Position numbers and translations under genes: made by a program
Notes under the pieces: generated by a model
Seen by the model: the letters and a program-made list of their open reading frames with translations, nothing else
Databases searched by the model: none
What the model was told of the DNA's origin: nothing
Assembly: GCF_051014685.1 (NCBI RefSeq)
Contig: NC_135052.1
Span: forward strand, 7,283,105-7,347,104
Length of the DNA stretch: 64,000 nucleotides
From: Ptiloglossa arizonensis
Lineage: Eukaryota; Arthropoda; Insecta; Hymenoptera; Colletidae
Reading direction: 5' to 3'
In this document: positions 15,101 through 28,291 of the stretch, one piece after another
Layout: the number at the start of each line of letters is the position of its first letter
How positions within the stretch are numbered: position 1 is the stretch's first letter

Positions 15101-16974
15101 AGTAGCACGCATTGATTTGCAGCGGTTCAGATGGAACGACGAAACAACCTGAAAGTAGTCCCGATAACTTCCCGATTCTACATGAAATTTGCGAATTTAT
15201 CGAGGGAACAAACGAAGCGATCAATGGAATCGTGAACGTGGCGCGGGACGATAAATTACTTTCAAATTAGTTCCCGTCGAAAATTGGTTTTCGTCGTCGA
15301 ACGTAAATTGCGTACTTAATATGGAAATATTGTCACTTTTTAAACAATAGCTTTTGCGAATAATTAATTGGTTCGAATTTTACTTTTTCACGTCGAAAAT
15401 ACGAATACTTGGTCCATTGGTTTTCAACGGCGTCACTTTTATAATATACTTTTTCCAACTGAGCGAACAATACGATTGAATTCCAAGTTAAAAAAAGAAA
15501 CTTAACGGCTCATAAAGCATACTAAGAAAGCCACTAATCACCGACCTTTCTGCTTTATATTCTGATATTACCAATGACCTTTCCCAGGTGCTCAATTTTT
15601 TAAATCAAGATACATTGCGAAATATATATCCACTTATAAATTACCCTAGTACTCTAGGTAATAGATCACCCTGTATTGATATCTCTGTGAATTAGTACAC
15701 TGGAAACTTAAACTTAGAAAAATATCTTTGGAAAGCGTTACTACCGGCTCGTTAAAATTTCAGTACTTAACAAACTTGAAATTATTATGTATACCGATGA
15801 AATTGGTGTCGAGGTCGTTTCAAGGTCGCATAATAGTACGTAGCCATATTGGAAAATACGTTCTCTATAGTAGGAATATTTTAACCTCTCGCATTCCACC
15901 TAATCATTTAATCTTGGCGGAGCAGAAACTTCCCGTCGTATAACAATTACGACAAAATGGTCGGTTTCTGTTTTGATAACATTGTTTCGCGGACAAAAAT
16001 TATGCGATGGGTCGTGTCGGAAGCATATACTCGGAGGGATTGTCACAGAAAAAGGTGGGCAAAGAGACGCGGTAATTATTATCATTGGAATTTATGGTGA
16101 CACAGGGATTACCCTTTCTCCGTGTCCAGTACCGTGGAACTGCAAGAAACTATTATTACCCTCACTCGTGTTTCTTGTTTTGCTGTTCCCCTATCCCGAA
16201 GGACCACGTTCTGGCTGGAGTCATAAATCAGTCGCCACCCTAACTGCACCCCATCCACGATGTCCAAGGAGCATTCCGTCTCGATAAGAAAGAGGAATCG
16301 AACAATACAAGTGCACCGATAGTAAGAAAATCGAAACGGTTATCGTAGCTGAATATCCCCTGTGATTTCCGTAGATAAGATTTTAGAACCAGCTACCCTC
16401 GATGAAGCGAGTGTTGCCGTAATTGCAGTTTAATCGAGAGACCTAGCAAGAACCGTTGGTCATGTATTGCCACAAATTTCTGTCACACTTATAATCGAAT
16501 AAACAGTCTATTGCCGGCGGACTGGTTAACGACCGTGATAACACAAAGTTTTATGCACGACAATTATTTTACTTCGTAACAGGCACTTGATGGGAATTAT
16601 TAAACGTCAAATTTGTTCGCGATACGCTGACAGATATCGGTTGTAGTCTTATAAACGATTCTTACATCTCCATTCCGTGATCGAAAAAATTAATCAAATT
16701 TCTTTGAGTTTAACTTTCGATCGGTACAAGCGAGACAACTGTTGACCAAAATAGTTTACACATTCCTGCTAAAGTACCAAGACCATTAATTCGATCGATA
16801 TTTCTCATAGAAATCGTCTTTCATCGATGAAAGTATGTACATACATATGTATTTCGAGCGTCCTCTTGACATTAATATGTATGCACGATTTATATGTAGC
16901 AAACACTGCGTAAACATTGTTTTGTTTGTGCTCTACTTACTCCGCGTGAATATTCTACATGATAGTGATCCTTA

Positions 16975-17055
16975 TACATACGTGTATAGGTATATACATA
17001 TATGTATGTGCGTAGGTATACAGATACGTGTACGTGTATACGTATATAGATATTT
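16975..17055. repeat. Degenerate TA/TG/CA-rich simple repeat
   Basis: Runs of TATACA, ATGTATG and ACGTGTA alternate over about 80 bases. This is a degenerate purine-pyrimidine alternating microsatellite with Z-DNA-like composition. Confidence 0.6.
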
Positions 17056-18185
17056 CTTCGACGCAGAGGAAAAGTTCATTTTCTAAATTGATGTTCAACC
17101 GCTGTATCTCTTCCAGTCACTGATTCGTTACTTCGAGTTTGAATCTCTGCTAAAACGAGCACTGTATCTACACGCGAACCAGTGTCGTTCTTCGAAATAT
17201 GAAAATTTATGCGCTCGTCGAAAATCTATGTGCCTCGAGAATCTCATTTTGTGTAATACCGTACGATTATTGTACAAAATTATTATTCGAACTATCACAG
17301 AAAATTTACACATACGAGACGCAACGTGTAAGAGACATCGTAGCTTTTCATTGCGACACACGAGGTGCGCGCACATATAATTACCAGTTTACACTGGGGA
17401 TCAGCATGTTCGGTGTCTGCAGTTTCACGTGTGAAACTTCCTTTTTGTGAAACGGCCTGGCGCCGTTACGCGAAACGAAATACACGACCGCGGCTTTGAA
17501 ACGTGCCGATTGTAACTGACGAGGACTTCGCGGAAAAAAAAAAAGAACAAAAGAACCGGCTACGAGTAAATTCACCTCGTTACGCACGAATGGCCCGTAA
17601 CTTCATCGCGTTTCTTCTTGCACGCGGTATCGGGCTCGTATCTGTGTAGCACGGTAACCAGATATTGCGGAGAATTAATTGCATACGCTTTCGACCGGTA
17701 TCTCCGTAATACGGACGACTTTAATTAGCGATCTCCCTCTCGGCGGTTCTTTCCGAGATAGTAAATCACGTGGCTTCTTGTCTTACACGTAAGAAGAAAA
17801 TTTCACAATAATGCGCGGCTATCGGTGGTCAGGTATCGTCCGAACGTGTAGCGAGAGGAGGTAGCGTGTCACGCAGTACGACGCGACGTATCGTACACGC
17901 CACAATTATTCCTCAGCTTTCCCTTTCTCTCATCCCGTACCGTTAAGAAGGCTGCGGTAAATAAATATCTCTGGCGATCCGAACCTCTGGATTCTGTATC
18001 GAATTTCAAACGGCGTTCGTCCGTTGATTTAACGCGAGTACGAATTTCGCGCTATCCGATGTACAGGACGACTCATCGAACGTTACCATCGTGGAAAAGT
18101 CGACCAAATCGGATCAAACGGAATTGGTCGTTCTATGTAGGTTGTGCCGCGACAAAAGCAACTTCTACTTCCACTCCGTGCGAAG

Positions 18186-18483
18186 TTGCTTCTACCTTTT
18201 GGAGCTAGAAAGCTTGTCCCTAGATTTGCGCGGTGTTTGTGGATTTTTCTCCATTGGATTCCAGCGACCTCGGCACCTTTTCACTCCTTTATATTCGATT
18301 CCTATAATTCGACGTACCAACCGAGTTTGTATCCATTTGTAGATTAAAACGGATTGCTCTCGTATACGGGGTATCTCGAAGCTACCCCTTTTTATGTATC
18401 TTTTACACGACTTTGACTTTCGCGCTATGTCAGGTTGCTTCTACCTTTTAGAGGCAGAAAGCGTGTCGGTAGATTTTCACGGT
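18186..18483 (+). repeat. ~50-bp segment duplicated in direct orientation
   Basis: Positions 18186-18234 and 18434-18483 share the start TTGCTTCTACCTTTT, then an A/G-rich stretch with GCAGAAAGC or GCTAGAAAGC, then TAGATTT and CGGT. They read as two diverged copies about 248 bases apart in the same orientation. The flanks do not align convincingly, so this is a short local duplication, not an extended tandem array. Confidence 0.55.
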
Positions 18484-19189
18484 ACGGTAGGAAGAACTTC
18501 AAGGCGACCTCGAACGACCGGTTGATTTTAATCCGACTGTACATGCGGAAATACGCTTTCTTACCGAGTGTCGTCCCGAATATTAGATCTCGGCGAACAG
18601 GTTACTATTTAAATTCAAATAAAACTAATAAGCGATTCGTATTAAATATAATTTATCTACAATTGTTACGGACAAAGAAATGTAGTTTAATTTTGTGTAC
18701 GTATGTAAAATAACGCGATTAACGCATCCTCTTATACGAAAATATGTATATTTCTTTTCCTCTGGAAAGAAATATGAATAACTATAACAAAACAAGCCAC
18801 TTGACCAAGCCACGTGTCGCGACAAAGATCAAACAACCTTAGAAGATAGCCGCGGCGACATAGTCGTCTTTTGAGGAGATATACGCCGCCATGGTATTAC
18901 AGGGAAACAGTGGTCGCGGCACGTGCCCCCAAAGAGGATAAAGATACATAGTAGGGACACAGGAGAACCGAAGGAACAGAGTCAAAAAAAAAGAACAACG
19001 GTTAGTGTTGAAGGCGGCAACACACAATGGGTGTTCGCAGATCGAAGAACATTTGCCAATTGGTAAATTATTTGTCAAATCGTTAAACGTTAATATGAAA
19101 AGTTATTCTAATATTTTAAGCAAATTACATTTTCAAAATAAAACTAATACCATCCAACTAATAAGTTTATTAAATAAATTCAACGATGA

Positions 19190-19216
19190 CATAGTATAGT
19201 ATAGTATAGTATAGTA
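19190..19216 (+). repeat. (ATAGT)n microsatellite
   Basis: About five consecutive copies of the 5-bp unit ATAGT follow a GACAT lead-in. No gene is associated with it. Confidence 0.85.
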
Positions 19217-20229
19217 GGCTGTTAAATTCGTCTTGACGTCGGCTGCAACTTTATAAAGTCAGAAATATATGATGGCTCAAAGTCACTTCACCGAAACTAT
19301 AAATAATTTTTGATTTTGGAGTTCCAGTAATTATACATAAGAGTTCAACTCGACAAGTTCAAGGGTCGAAACTTTGATTAGATTTGATTTTGAATTCCGA
19401 GCTTCCACTAATTTCATATATGTACTATTGCGAGAATTTAAATGCTTTCGATTTCGATTTAATTATGTTGCCTCGTAAACTTTATCTTTCTCCTCTAAGA
19501 TGTTTGTTGGAAGGCGTGTAACGCGAATAAACGTATTTTTGGCGACGTTCTGAATTTTGTATGTAATTCGTGCAACTCTGTGCTGCACAAAATGTATAAA
19601 CAAGCAATGCCGGCAAGTTGCAACATCTTTAATTCGAGAAAGTGGTCCGCAATCGGGTAGTTTCTGTCTAAAATCTGGAATTCTCGCAGGACTTAGGAAG
19701 TGAAGAAACTCTCGTAATTTTAATTAGAATGCAGAGTTTTCTTGTCCAATAAAGATTAAATTGAAAATTACATGGCAAGAACTAAATTGAAACTGACAAT
19801 GTACAAAGTGCTTACAAATTTTCATTTATAAAACAACGAAAAAGTTACGTTCGCTTTAAAGGTGATTAAAAAACTCTACACGGTCTTAAAATTTCCGACA
19901 CTTCGAAATAAAAGAGAACGCGTGCTCTGTTTCTCGTGAAACGAACAATTGTTCCTTTCGAGACTTTTTCTTGTTACCAACACCAAAGTGGACGTTTCAA
20001 AACATTCGATATGTATTTCTATTTTGTAGAAAGTTTTCTATTTTTCTCACAGAATACCGCTTGCTTTTACAGAGGATCGGAAAGTTCTTTGGTTCTAAAA
20101 CCGTTTCGATAAATTCATCGATAATAAATCGTTCGTAAGAGCGTAAGGTCATCGATTTGCAACACAAGAGTAATTATCACCCTTTTGTAATGTGCAATCT
20201 TTTCTCCGCGATATTGTTGTCTAGGACGT

Positions 20230-20782
20230 GTTGGCGCATCATTGACGACACAAAGTGGCAGCGATGCGGCAAAATTTAAACACTGCAAGTCGCTCCAGGT
20301 GATCCTCAATTGGTCGATACCGGTGCCCTTATTACGTTGCCTGTCCCTAATTCGAAGTTACGCCACTGCGGCGTGCGTCTACCTGCGAGAAAGAGTTTCT
20401 AGCCCGATGAGAGTCCTTCGATTATCCGGGCCGGAGGAGTTGAAAGAGCAAAGGCTGTTCTCCAGTAAGTACACGACAGAATGTCGCCTCGATATTGCCA
20501 AACCGAGTGACGCATGCGTCGCTGCCCAAAGACTCGTCGCCATTTTGGAATCTTGTCAACAAACATCTCACTGCGTCCTTAACCCGTTAGTCGTGCAAGG
20601 TGTCCGTGCACATGCACCCGACTCCATTCCAGACTGCAGCCGGAAGTGTTCTAACGTGTTTACCCTCGAACTGCAACAACTTTAACGATTCACCGGCGTG
20701 TCGCGTCTTATCAAAGTACGCGTGTTTCGTGTATCAAACGACTGGCATAAAGAAACGCGCGTTACCTTGGAAATGCTTTACG
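20230..20782 (+). promoter_or_regulatory. GC-rich block, possible 5' UTR exon or promoter of the alpha-arrestin gene
   Basis: This block is markedly more GC- and CpG-rich than its flanks and ends at a good donor (TTTACGgtaagtattcgg, exon end ~20782). It lies 200 bases upstream of the alpha-arrestin start codon. A 5' non-coding exon spliced toward an acceptor near 20921 (ttgtccag) would fit. The open frame at 20242-20685 has no recognisable protein features. Confidence 0.3.
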
Positions 20783-20983
20783 GTAAGTATTCGGCGCAAT
20801 TAAAGTGCCGGATAAGAAAAATGATGTGTTCGTTTGTGTAACATTGGAAAATTATACGCGATTCGTTTACGATACGGCACGCGATCTGACGATACCTCCG
20901 GGGAAGTGTGCATATGAATTTGTCCAGGAACCTCGATGAATTCAAAATAGTTAAAGGGAACATCGAAAGACACGCGCCTCGCA

Positions 20984-23900
20984 ATGGAGGAAGAGATGGA
21001 ATCTGAAACCGACCGGTCAATCGCCGAGACTCTATTGAAAAGGTACGGATAACGGTAATTCTCGAAATTCTTCGAAATAATTTTTCCCTTTATATTTGTC
21101 TGCGATTAGCATTGGCTTCCAACGCATCGATATCGTCTTCGATCATCCTCAACAGGTATATTATAGTGGACATCAAGTTTCAGGTAATGTTCACTTGGAC
21201 GCCGATGAACCTGTAGGCGCTTTAGGTAAGTTTCACGAAGAATTCGAATAAGATTAAATTTAACGTCACGAAAGATGAAGTTTAACGACGAGATACGTGT
21301 ACTTACAAGAATTTGTTCGTAAAACTGTTGGGCGGAAACCTATGTTTCAAAGCACAGTTTCTCTGCAGTGTCGAAGGGAATTGGGAAATTCTACACAAAG
21401 GTATTTAGCTACACAGGGTATTTAAAATTAAACTTACCAGTTAGTTGAAAACAGACGGCCGAAAACATATCACTGCAGATAGTATGTATTTCCTGCCGAA
21501 GGCGCATCGTAATTGATACGAGGTCGCGGTCCAAACTGGCAGATAAATTTGTCACGAGGTGGGACAACTATTTAGTTTAAAGTTTTGCTCTGTCGTAAAA
21601 CGAGCGCTATTCCGCGCTATCTCGGTTCCTGACACATGCATACATGTCTACGTACGTACATGCATACATACATATATGTATGTATGTATATCGAACCGAA
21701 CGTCGCGTCGTTCGATAGACGCAGAGATCGAGAGATCGTGCCTTGCTGTAACGAGACACGACCAACTTTATATTTATTCTCGCGATGTTTACCCTTGTTT
21801 GCAATCACAAAAATTTCTCTCCTGTTCGAGTCGAACGCGTGCCAAACGTGCCATCGATCGCGTTGCATAACGGGTGACCTAAAACTTTACGGCCTCTATA
21901 TATGCTACCAGACGATGCGCCACGTGATTGTGGTGCTTGTAGAGCAGATAGCAAAGAAAAGTGAAAATTACATTCGGGGAATTTCTCGTGCATTTGAGAA
22001 AATCCAAACGACATTGTACGTGCTAGAAAAAGTTGTTACGAATGCCATTAAATACTGTAGTATCCTTTGCTTATCGATATCTGTCCTTCCAATTCTAATT
22101 AACCCTATTTCTTGTTTTCTATGCTATTTGAATAAATATTCGTCTAAATTAGTAAATGGTATCTAGTTTATATTTATAGTTAAGTCGAAGAAAGAATCGA
22201 TTAGGTGGAGATCTCCCACCACTTCTCCCGATGGAACGAACTTTTCGTCTACTTTGTTGGACGATAATTATAGTCGAATCAAAATTTAACGATCACTCAG
22301 TCACCGAAAGATTTTATTCTCGTCGTTTCATTTTGTTAGCCATCTTCATATGTAGCGTGAATGTATAACGTAAAAACAATGTTTTTTTATTACATAGATT
22401 GGTTATCGCAATAATAGCACGAATCTCCATACTTGGAATTTTGAGTGTTTGAGCCTTGTTTTTCTACAATTATCGGGATACCAATGTAATCTGAGAATCC
22501 CTACCACTGCTTAGATACATGTATCTACTTACATGTTACTTCAACGCGACCTATCGATTTGCGCGATCAATGACTCCGTGCAAGAGCGATTAAATACACG
22601 CGTGAAATCGAATTTCATCGACTAATTTAAATTTCACCTCCTCGATACTACGAGTATATTACTAACGTATCGACAAGTTTACCCAATGAAAATTGGTTCG
22701 AACACCACCTTGTTTAAATTGTTTTTAATTATACGTAATTAGAAATTTTTCACAATATATAATTGGGAATGATCCGAACGACGTAGTGTTTGGGTTCATT
22801 TTTATCGGAAAAACATTCTCGATCCATTGCTAATACCTTCGTACCGATATGTATGTCGAAAGGTATCGAAACTTTTAATTTTCATTATCGAATGACTCGT
22901 GCCGCGCACGTGCTTTGCTTTATCGCGTTGGTAATTCAAAACCTGCTCGCTTTCGGTAAATAGAAATATGTAACGAAGCGTATCCGGTTAAATTTCATAT
23001 ACAACCGGAGATTGCTGTAACAATTAACTGCAAACATTTTTATTAATCGGAGAAGAAGAAAATAATACATTGTTTACGGTGTCGGATGCAGTAAGGAGCA
23101 AAGCAACGAGGGGTTCTCAATCGCAAGACTTTTTTCTCTTTTGCAATATTTTTCAATTTGCTGTTGAAACATTCTACAGAACGAGTCGACTCTTTCTTCG
23201 CACCGAGGGTAGTTACTCGAGTGTATTTGTATTGTAGTCGTCTATCGCAAACATGTATACGAAGAGGAATGTACGATAGCATAGACTCTGTGGCATAAAG
23301 TATCGGTTCTATTTACGTTGTATAAACGTTGTAAGCGCGACCTTTCTGCATGCAGGAATTAGACTTAAGTACAAGGGAGAGGCACAGGTGTATTTCACCG
23401 ATCGATCGGCTGGCATTCGACGTAAGTTTTCGGCGTCCGAGAGTTACCTCCACGTGGAAACTTATCTCGTAGGTGGTAAGTACACAAACGTCAAGATTGC
23501 TACACGAAACTGGATGTCAGATTAATCCGGATTCTCGTCACGAGTAGATGGTAAAAAAAAGTCTATGATAGCCAGCGGCGTCTACCCGTTCAGCCTAACA
23601 CTTCCAGAAAACTTGCCGTGCAGTTTTGAGGGCCGATATGGACGAGTACGGTACTCGATTAGGGCATTCTTGGATCTAACGACCGCAACGAAGATTTATC
23701 GATTTCCCGCCAATATTATTCCATTCACCGTGGCTCCCATTCTTGACCTTAATCGAGATCCTCTCGCTCCCGTGAGTAGGAATCTAACAATGAATGATAT
23801 TTGCTGCCGAACTAATTTAATTCCGACATAGAAAATACGCTACCGAATTAATGCTTCTGGTTTTTTTTTTGTTTTCTTTGCGCGGTTGACGCTATCTCGA

Positions 23901-25805
23901 AGACGATTCTTTTAAAACAATATGAACAATCGTTTCAGTTGCCCATAAACGTTCAACACACTAAGGTGTACATGGGTCAAACAGAACCTCTTACTATGTC
24001 TATGTCTCTCCCGATTCACGGTTACGTTCCTGGACAAGCTATACCGATAAGGATAGTAATGACGAATCCTACCACGGTTGTGGTTAAGAAAATCAGAATT
24101 GTTTTCAAAAAAGTAATCCCGCTTCTTTGTATTACTTTAGAATACTGCATGTTGCGCGATGCTGTTTCTGGCATGTCCCAAAGTGTTCCCTCTTACTCTG
24201 TTCGAAAATCAAGTAACACGTCTGGTTCTACAAGTACAATGGAAAATAAATATTTGGATTTATTAAAATTTCGTTTCAGGAGAATATCTCTCGACGAAGC
24301 GTATTGCAGTGAAACTTTCTGGGTCATGCTGGAGATATATTTCCTTTATTGAATTTCTATTCTTCCATCGCTTGTTCTAAATGGCGCATATTTTCTTAGG
24401 TGGTGTCTTATCACTCGACGGAGAAGTCGCGTAAGCATAAAGAGATCGTAGTAGAAGTAGAACAACCCGTTAATAAAAACTCCGACACGTACGACGTCAC
24501 GTTTGACGTTCCTGCGGTACCACCCACAGGGATGATCTACTGCAACATTATCGACGTTTTTTACACGCTTAAAGTGAGACTGTCTGAAATTTAGTAGTAC
24601 TCCATTCGGTGATAAAACTAGGATTAACTAGAATCAAAGTTGTTCAACAGCCTGAGTTTGTATAAGAACATTTGCTTTTAATTTACGTTTCTAAAATCAT
24701 CGATTATAATAATTGATCTTCTAGACGTATAGGTCTATTTGTTAAATTTTCCGTTGGTAAAACTATGATCGTTTTATCGGCTGGTTGCACAAGTCTTGGA
24801 CAGTCAATGTGGCAACAATCGTTAAATTCTAATTGCTAAATTATTGAGAATCACAATTTCTGCGAAAAATCTGTGTATATTACCAGAAGGTCGAAAAAAT
24901 ATTAATACCAAAATAAATTAATTAATTAAACGAACAAGTAATCATACCGCAAACTTGTCAATTATATTCGTTCATTGACGAACAAAACTGGTGTTTAATA
25001 AATGCAACACTAAGACTTTTGCAATCATTCAATACTATTATGTTAGTCGAATTAACACGCATGTTTACAGCCTGTATATCCATACAAAGTATTTTTCTTA
25101 TTAAAAGGTCGAAGCTTGCGTGGAGATGAGCGAGTGGTTCTACAGAATGTTTCAGAAGAACTTGAAACTGCGAACAAATATAGTAGTCGGCACGGTGCCG
25201 CTTCAAAATTACGAGACTCCGCAAAAAACGTACGACATGACCGAAGCTTTATCATTTCATCCACCATGTACCAGGTCCGTTGAAGAATTCACCAACGACA
25301 CGTCAACGTTCAAAAACTTCGAGGAAGAGGAAACCTCGAAGCCAAATTTGTCTTGTACGTAAACGCGCGTTACACAATATGTAGCTGCTGCACGTCAATT
25401 ACGCATATTTGCAAAAAATACGAGTCTGACAGTTAACATTATTTCCATATCTAATTGCGCGAGATTTATAACAAAGCTATAATAAACGTAAAGCATTGGG
25501 AATATATCCGACAAAGGACATTTCATGTATTACAACTTAACCCGCTATTTAGTCGCTGAAAATAACGTCGCGAGTTTTGTTCCGGTGAACGCGTCCACTT
25601 ACGGATAGGTCTAACCGAACCGGCAAAAATAAACTTTATATTTTTGCCAGCAGTGCCGCTCTACGAGAAAAGTCAGATATATCGATCCTCAAAACCGGAC
25701 AAAGACGATCCTACGGGGGATGAAGGGGACAGCGACGGAGAGGTGAAACCGTATTCGCCCATGTATCGCGTGTACAAGTTCCAAAACATCGCGCAAGAAG
25801 GATAA
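20984..25805 (+). CDS. Alpha-arrestin (arrestin domain-containing protein, ARRDC type)
   Basis: Eight exons: 20984-21042, 21110-21225, 23356-23475, 23548-23771, 23939-24112, 24400-24573, 25108-25354, 25651-25805. All junctions are GT..AG, phases are consistent, and the total is 422 residues plus stop. The N-terminal arrestin fold (residues ~20-170) shows the family start FDHPQQVYYSG, then SGNVHL, FTD, YPFSLTLPENLP, SFEG and VRYSIRA. The C-terminal fold (~174-310) shows GYVPGQAIPI, a PPTG motif and YTLK. Alpha-arrestins are cytosolic adaptors that link membrane cargo to Nedd4-type ubiquitin ligases and endosomes. The tail is acidic (DGDSDGE-like) and ends with a PYSPMY stretch and VYKF. I see no canonical PPxY ligase-docking motif. 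The start ATG at 20984 gives a short acidic leader that joins exon 2 in frame. A MITE sits in intron 2. Confidence 0.9.
21630..21695. repeat. Self-complementary ACGTAC/CATA/TGTA simple repeat
   Basis: This repeat, in intron 2 of the alpha-arrestin gene, is a run of ACGTACGTACATGCATACA-like sequence followed by its mirror TATGTATGTATG. The tract can fold back on itself. It is probably a microsatellite. Confidence 0.65.
22676..22815. mobile_element. MITE copy 1 (family with CCCAATGAAAA termini)
   Basis: This ~140-bp non-coding element has imperfect terminal inverted repeats. The left end reads ACCCAATGAAAATTGG followed by TTCGAACACCAC. The right end, on the reverse strand, reads CCGATAAAAATGAACCCAAACAC. 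The interior contains TTTTTAATTATACGTAATT, shared with the copy at 40.0 kb. It lies in intron 2 of the alpha-arrestin gene. It has no coding capacity, so movement would need a transposase in trans. Confidence 0.65.
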
Positions 25806-26280
25806 ACGGATACATTGTTGGCTATATATGTAATTACACAAGAGCCTCGCTTAATTATTACAAAGTCGATGTTCGTCAGCGATGCTTGTAACAGATCGAT
25901 GAAATGTGTTGAAAAAGAAACGCGAAAGAATATTGTTGCTTCTAGAAAATTTTATACATTCACGCGCACGTACAACACACGTGCGTGAGTTACGTCCAAT
26001 TTCGCGCTCTATCGATCGGTCGGATGCCTTCAATTTTGCCTTTGCTTTCTTATTTTCTTACGCAGAAAAACGAAAGGATTATTAAAACGAAAGAAACACT
26101 GTGAGCGAGATATTAAAATCCGTTGGGACCAACCCGTGCAGCTAATTAAATTCTGTAATTACGGGAGCAACTTGCAAGGAAAGTTATTCCGTAATAATTG
26201 TTCGAACTGTGAAATCTCCAATACCATCGGAACAAAGTTTGTGAAACACGTAACAGCATGTATGTATTGCTTCAATGTTC

Positions 26281-26286
26281 AATAAA
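26281..26286 (+). terminator. Poly(A) signal AATAAA, candidate for the alpha-arrestin gene
   Basis: A canonical AATAAA lies about 480 bases after the alpha-arrestin stop codon, followed by a T/G-containing stretch (GTTCTCC). It is the first canonical signal I noticed downstream of the stop. Confidence 0.5.
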
Positions 26287-26921
26287 AATGTTCTCCACGA
26301 TTTCGTAAATTACGTTCTACGTTTCCAGTCCGTTCCCGGTTAAATAATTGCGAAACTAAGCACAGGAAAAATATAATACGTACGATAGTAGATAAAACGT
26401 ACATATTTAGGTCTATGAACACGGATACCAGTATTATTTGATACAATTTTTAATTTCGCGGATTTTTCCGAATTGAACAATGTCTACCGTACGACGAAGT
26501 ATATAATTTGAGATGAGCGGACAAGTGCACGGAATATATTCTGGACGATTGAACGGCACGTTTCAAGAATCGCGAAATTTGGACTGATCGTTAAACCATT
26601 ACTTGCCATTTTGTAATTTTCTCAACGTATGTAGGACTGAACGATCTTGTTCGCGTCGCACGCTTGAATTAATGACGTCGTTAATGCGCGATTCAACAAT
26701 AATATGTATCCATCGTCGTGAAAACGCAATTATACAGAGTGATAGTAGAACCAGGTGCCAAGAAAACGCTATGCCAGCCTCGATAAGTGAAAAACGTAAA
26801 TGAAAAATTATATCTGGTTATTATCACAAGTTACGCGATCGTAATAGAAAACGTAACGATTTGTGGTACGACGAGTTAGATAGTTTTGCTTTATACGACT
26901 GTTCCAATGATAATATTAATA

Positions 26922-27129
26922 CGCGAGAAGAAGGTTAACAAGTATTTACATTTGACTCTAGTTTACAGTTAACCAGCTCCCCTACCATCGTACGCATCGT
27001 CGCTATTGGTCGCTACCGGTCTTCGTCATTATTCTCTCGCCAACAGCGACAATGCGTACGATGGTAGGGGAGCTAGTAGACCGTAAACTGGAGTAGGGAT
27101 GCAAACACTCGTTAGTCTTCTTTTCGCAG
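26922..27129. repeat. Long hairpin element, ~83-nt arms and 40-nt loop
   Basis: The arms are 26922-27004 and 27045-27129, with a loop at 27005-27044. The inner arm halves are almost perfect complements over GCTCCCCTACCATCGTACGCA. The outer halves pair with scattered mismatches. No ORF fits. It is probably a solo foldback/MITE-like insertion. A hairpin RNA source, such as a miRNA-like or endo-siRNA locus, is an alternative that the sequence cannot decide. Confidence 0.7.
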
Positions 27130-28291
27130 ATGGACAGTACATGTCGCGCATTGTAGTGTTGAACGATAATATAACGCAGCCATACAAGTATCGTTGCAAT
27201 TCGAGGTACGGCTCGTCGTTATATCTATGTTATATCTATTCCCATAACTCGTATTCAACCGAATAATTAGAAATTTTACGATAGATATCGCGAATTATAA
27301 ATTCCAATTCAATATTTGATATATATGTAGAATCTTACGAGGTTTTCTCTGTTGCTGTAATTTTTATACTTTGCATTCAACTCTCGTACATTGCACTGGA
27401 TTTATCTTTTAAAACTATAGACAATCTTGGCGCAAAGATATATCATTGAATTGTTTGAAAAATATTGCATTCTTATGTATGGAAATTAATCTTCGTTCCT
27501 ATTTCAGTAAAAGTAACTGAAAATAAAATTGTTTCTCTTTTCTGCGAGCGAAGAAAATTGGACGGTTTTAGGTAATACGATGTTAACAAGATTTCGAGAA
27601 GTCTCTATATATATGTTTCACATGCAGATCGGGTATTTGATTAGTCACTGGATTGAAATTAGATGGGGAAATACCAATAATCAAATCCTTCGATGCAATA
27701 TCCTTCTGAATGAATATGTTGTACAGTGATTCACATTGAAAATCGTACACTACTCCGAAATCCACCAACACAATAAAAAGTGTTTGTAACGAGTATAGAA
27801 ACATTCTTTATTTACGTATAAAATGAAATTTATTAGCGTTTTAGAGACTCAAACTTTACATGAAAATCTATCTAATAAAGAATGAAAATCGAACGAGGTT
27901 TTATTCGTTGTATACTTGAACCAAATTTTTATACATGTGTATTGTAATGTGTACCAGATGATAGAGCTGGTTCGTCTTGAATTATATATACCCTGTATAT
28001 CTTTTTGAGAGTATCTTGGGAGACTTTGGGAATATCCTGAAACATTTTACACAACAGGATCCTGCATTGAAAGATTAAATATCAGAAAATTGAAATTTGT
28101 AATGCTACAAATTATGCAGTAGAGATCCGTATCGCTCGCGTAACTGCGCTCTAAATTAACGAAAATTTGAAGGGAAGAGTAGTCAGTTTGCAAGAAGCTT
28201 CAATTTTAGAGAAACTCGCGTCCCTTGGTCGTGTTACAAGCCAGCAACGTTTAATCACTACGAAATTAGGATAACCTCGTGCTGCCGGGTC

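Larger units (their letters stand above)
9121..20230. other. Long region without supported genes
   Basis: About 11 kb with many short overlapping ORFs on both strands and no recognisable domain, exon chain or RNA gene. Visible content includes poly-T at about 9440-9464, alternating TA/TG/CA tracts around 16830-17055, a ~50-bp duplicated segment at 18.2 and 18.4 kb, and a pentanucleotide microsatellite at about 19190-19216. Some blocks (13.0-13.6, 17.4-18.3 kb) are CpG- and GC-richer than the rest, but I found no coding evidence there. Confidence 0.5.

Noticed and set aside
15973..16287. 104-codon open frame with a hydrophobic middle
   Set aside because: Hydrophobic residues are clustered, but there is no convincing signal or topology, and the opposite strand is equally open at its start.
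16285..16310. Reverse-strand GTTCGATTCC resembling a tRNA B box
   Set aside because: The five bases on either side do not pair, and no matching A box or anticodon stem is present.
16835..17086. 83-codon ORF
   Set aside because: It is the translation of a degenerate TA/CA/TG microsatellite.
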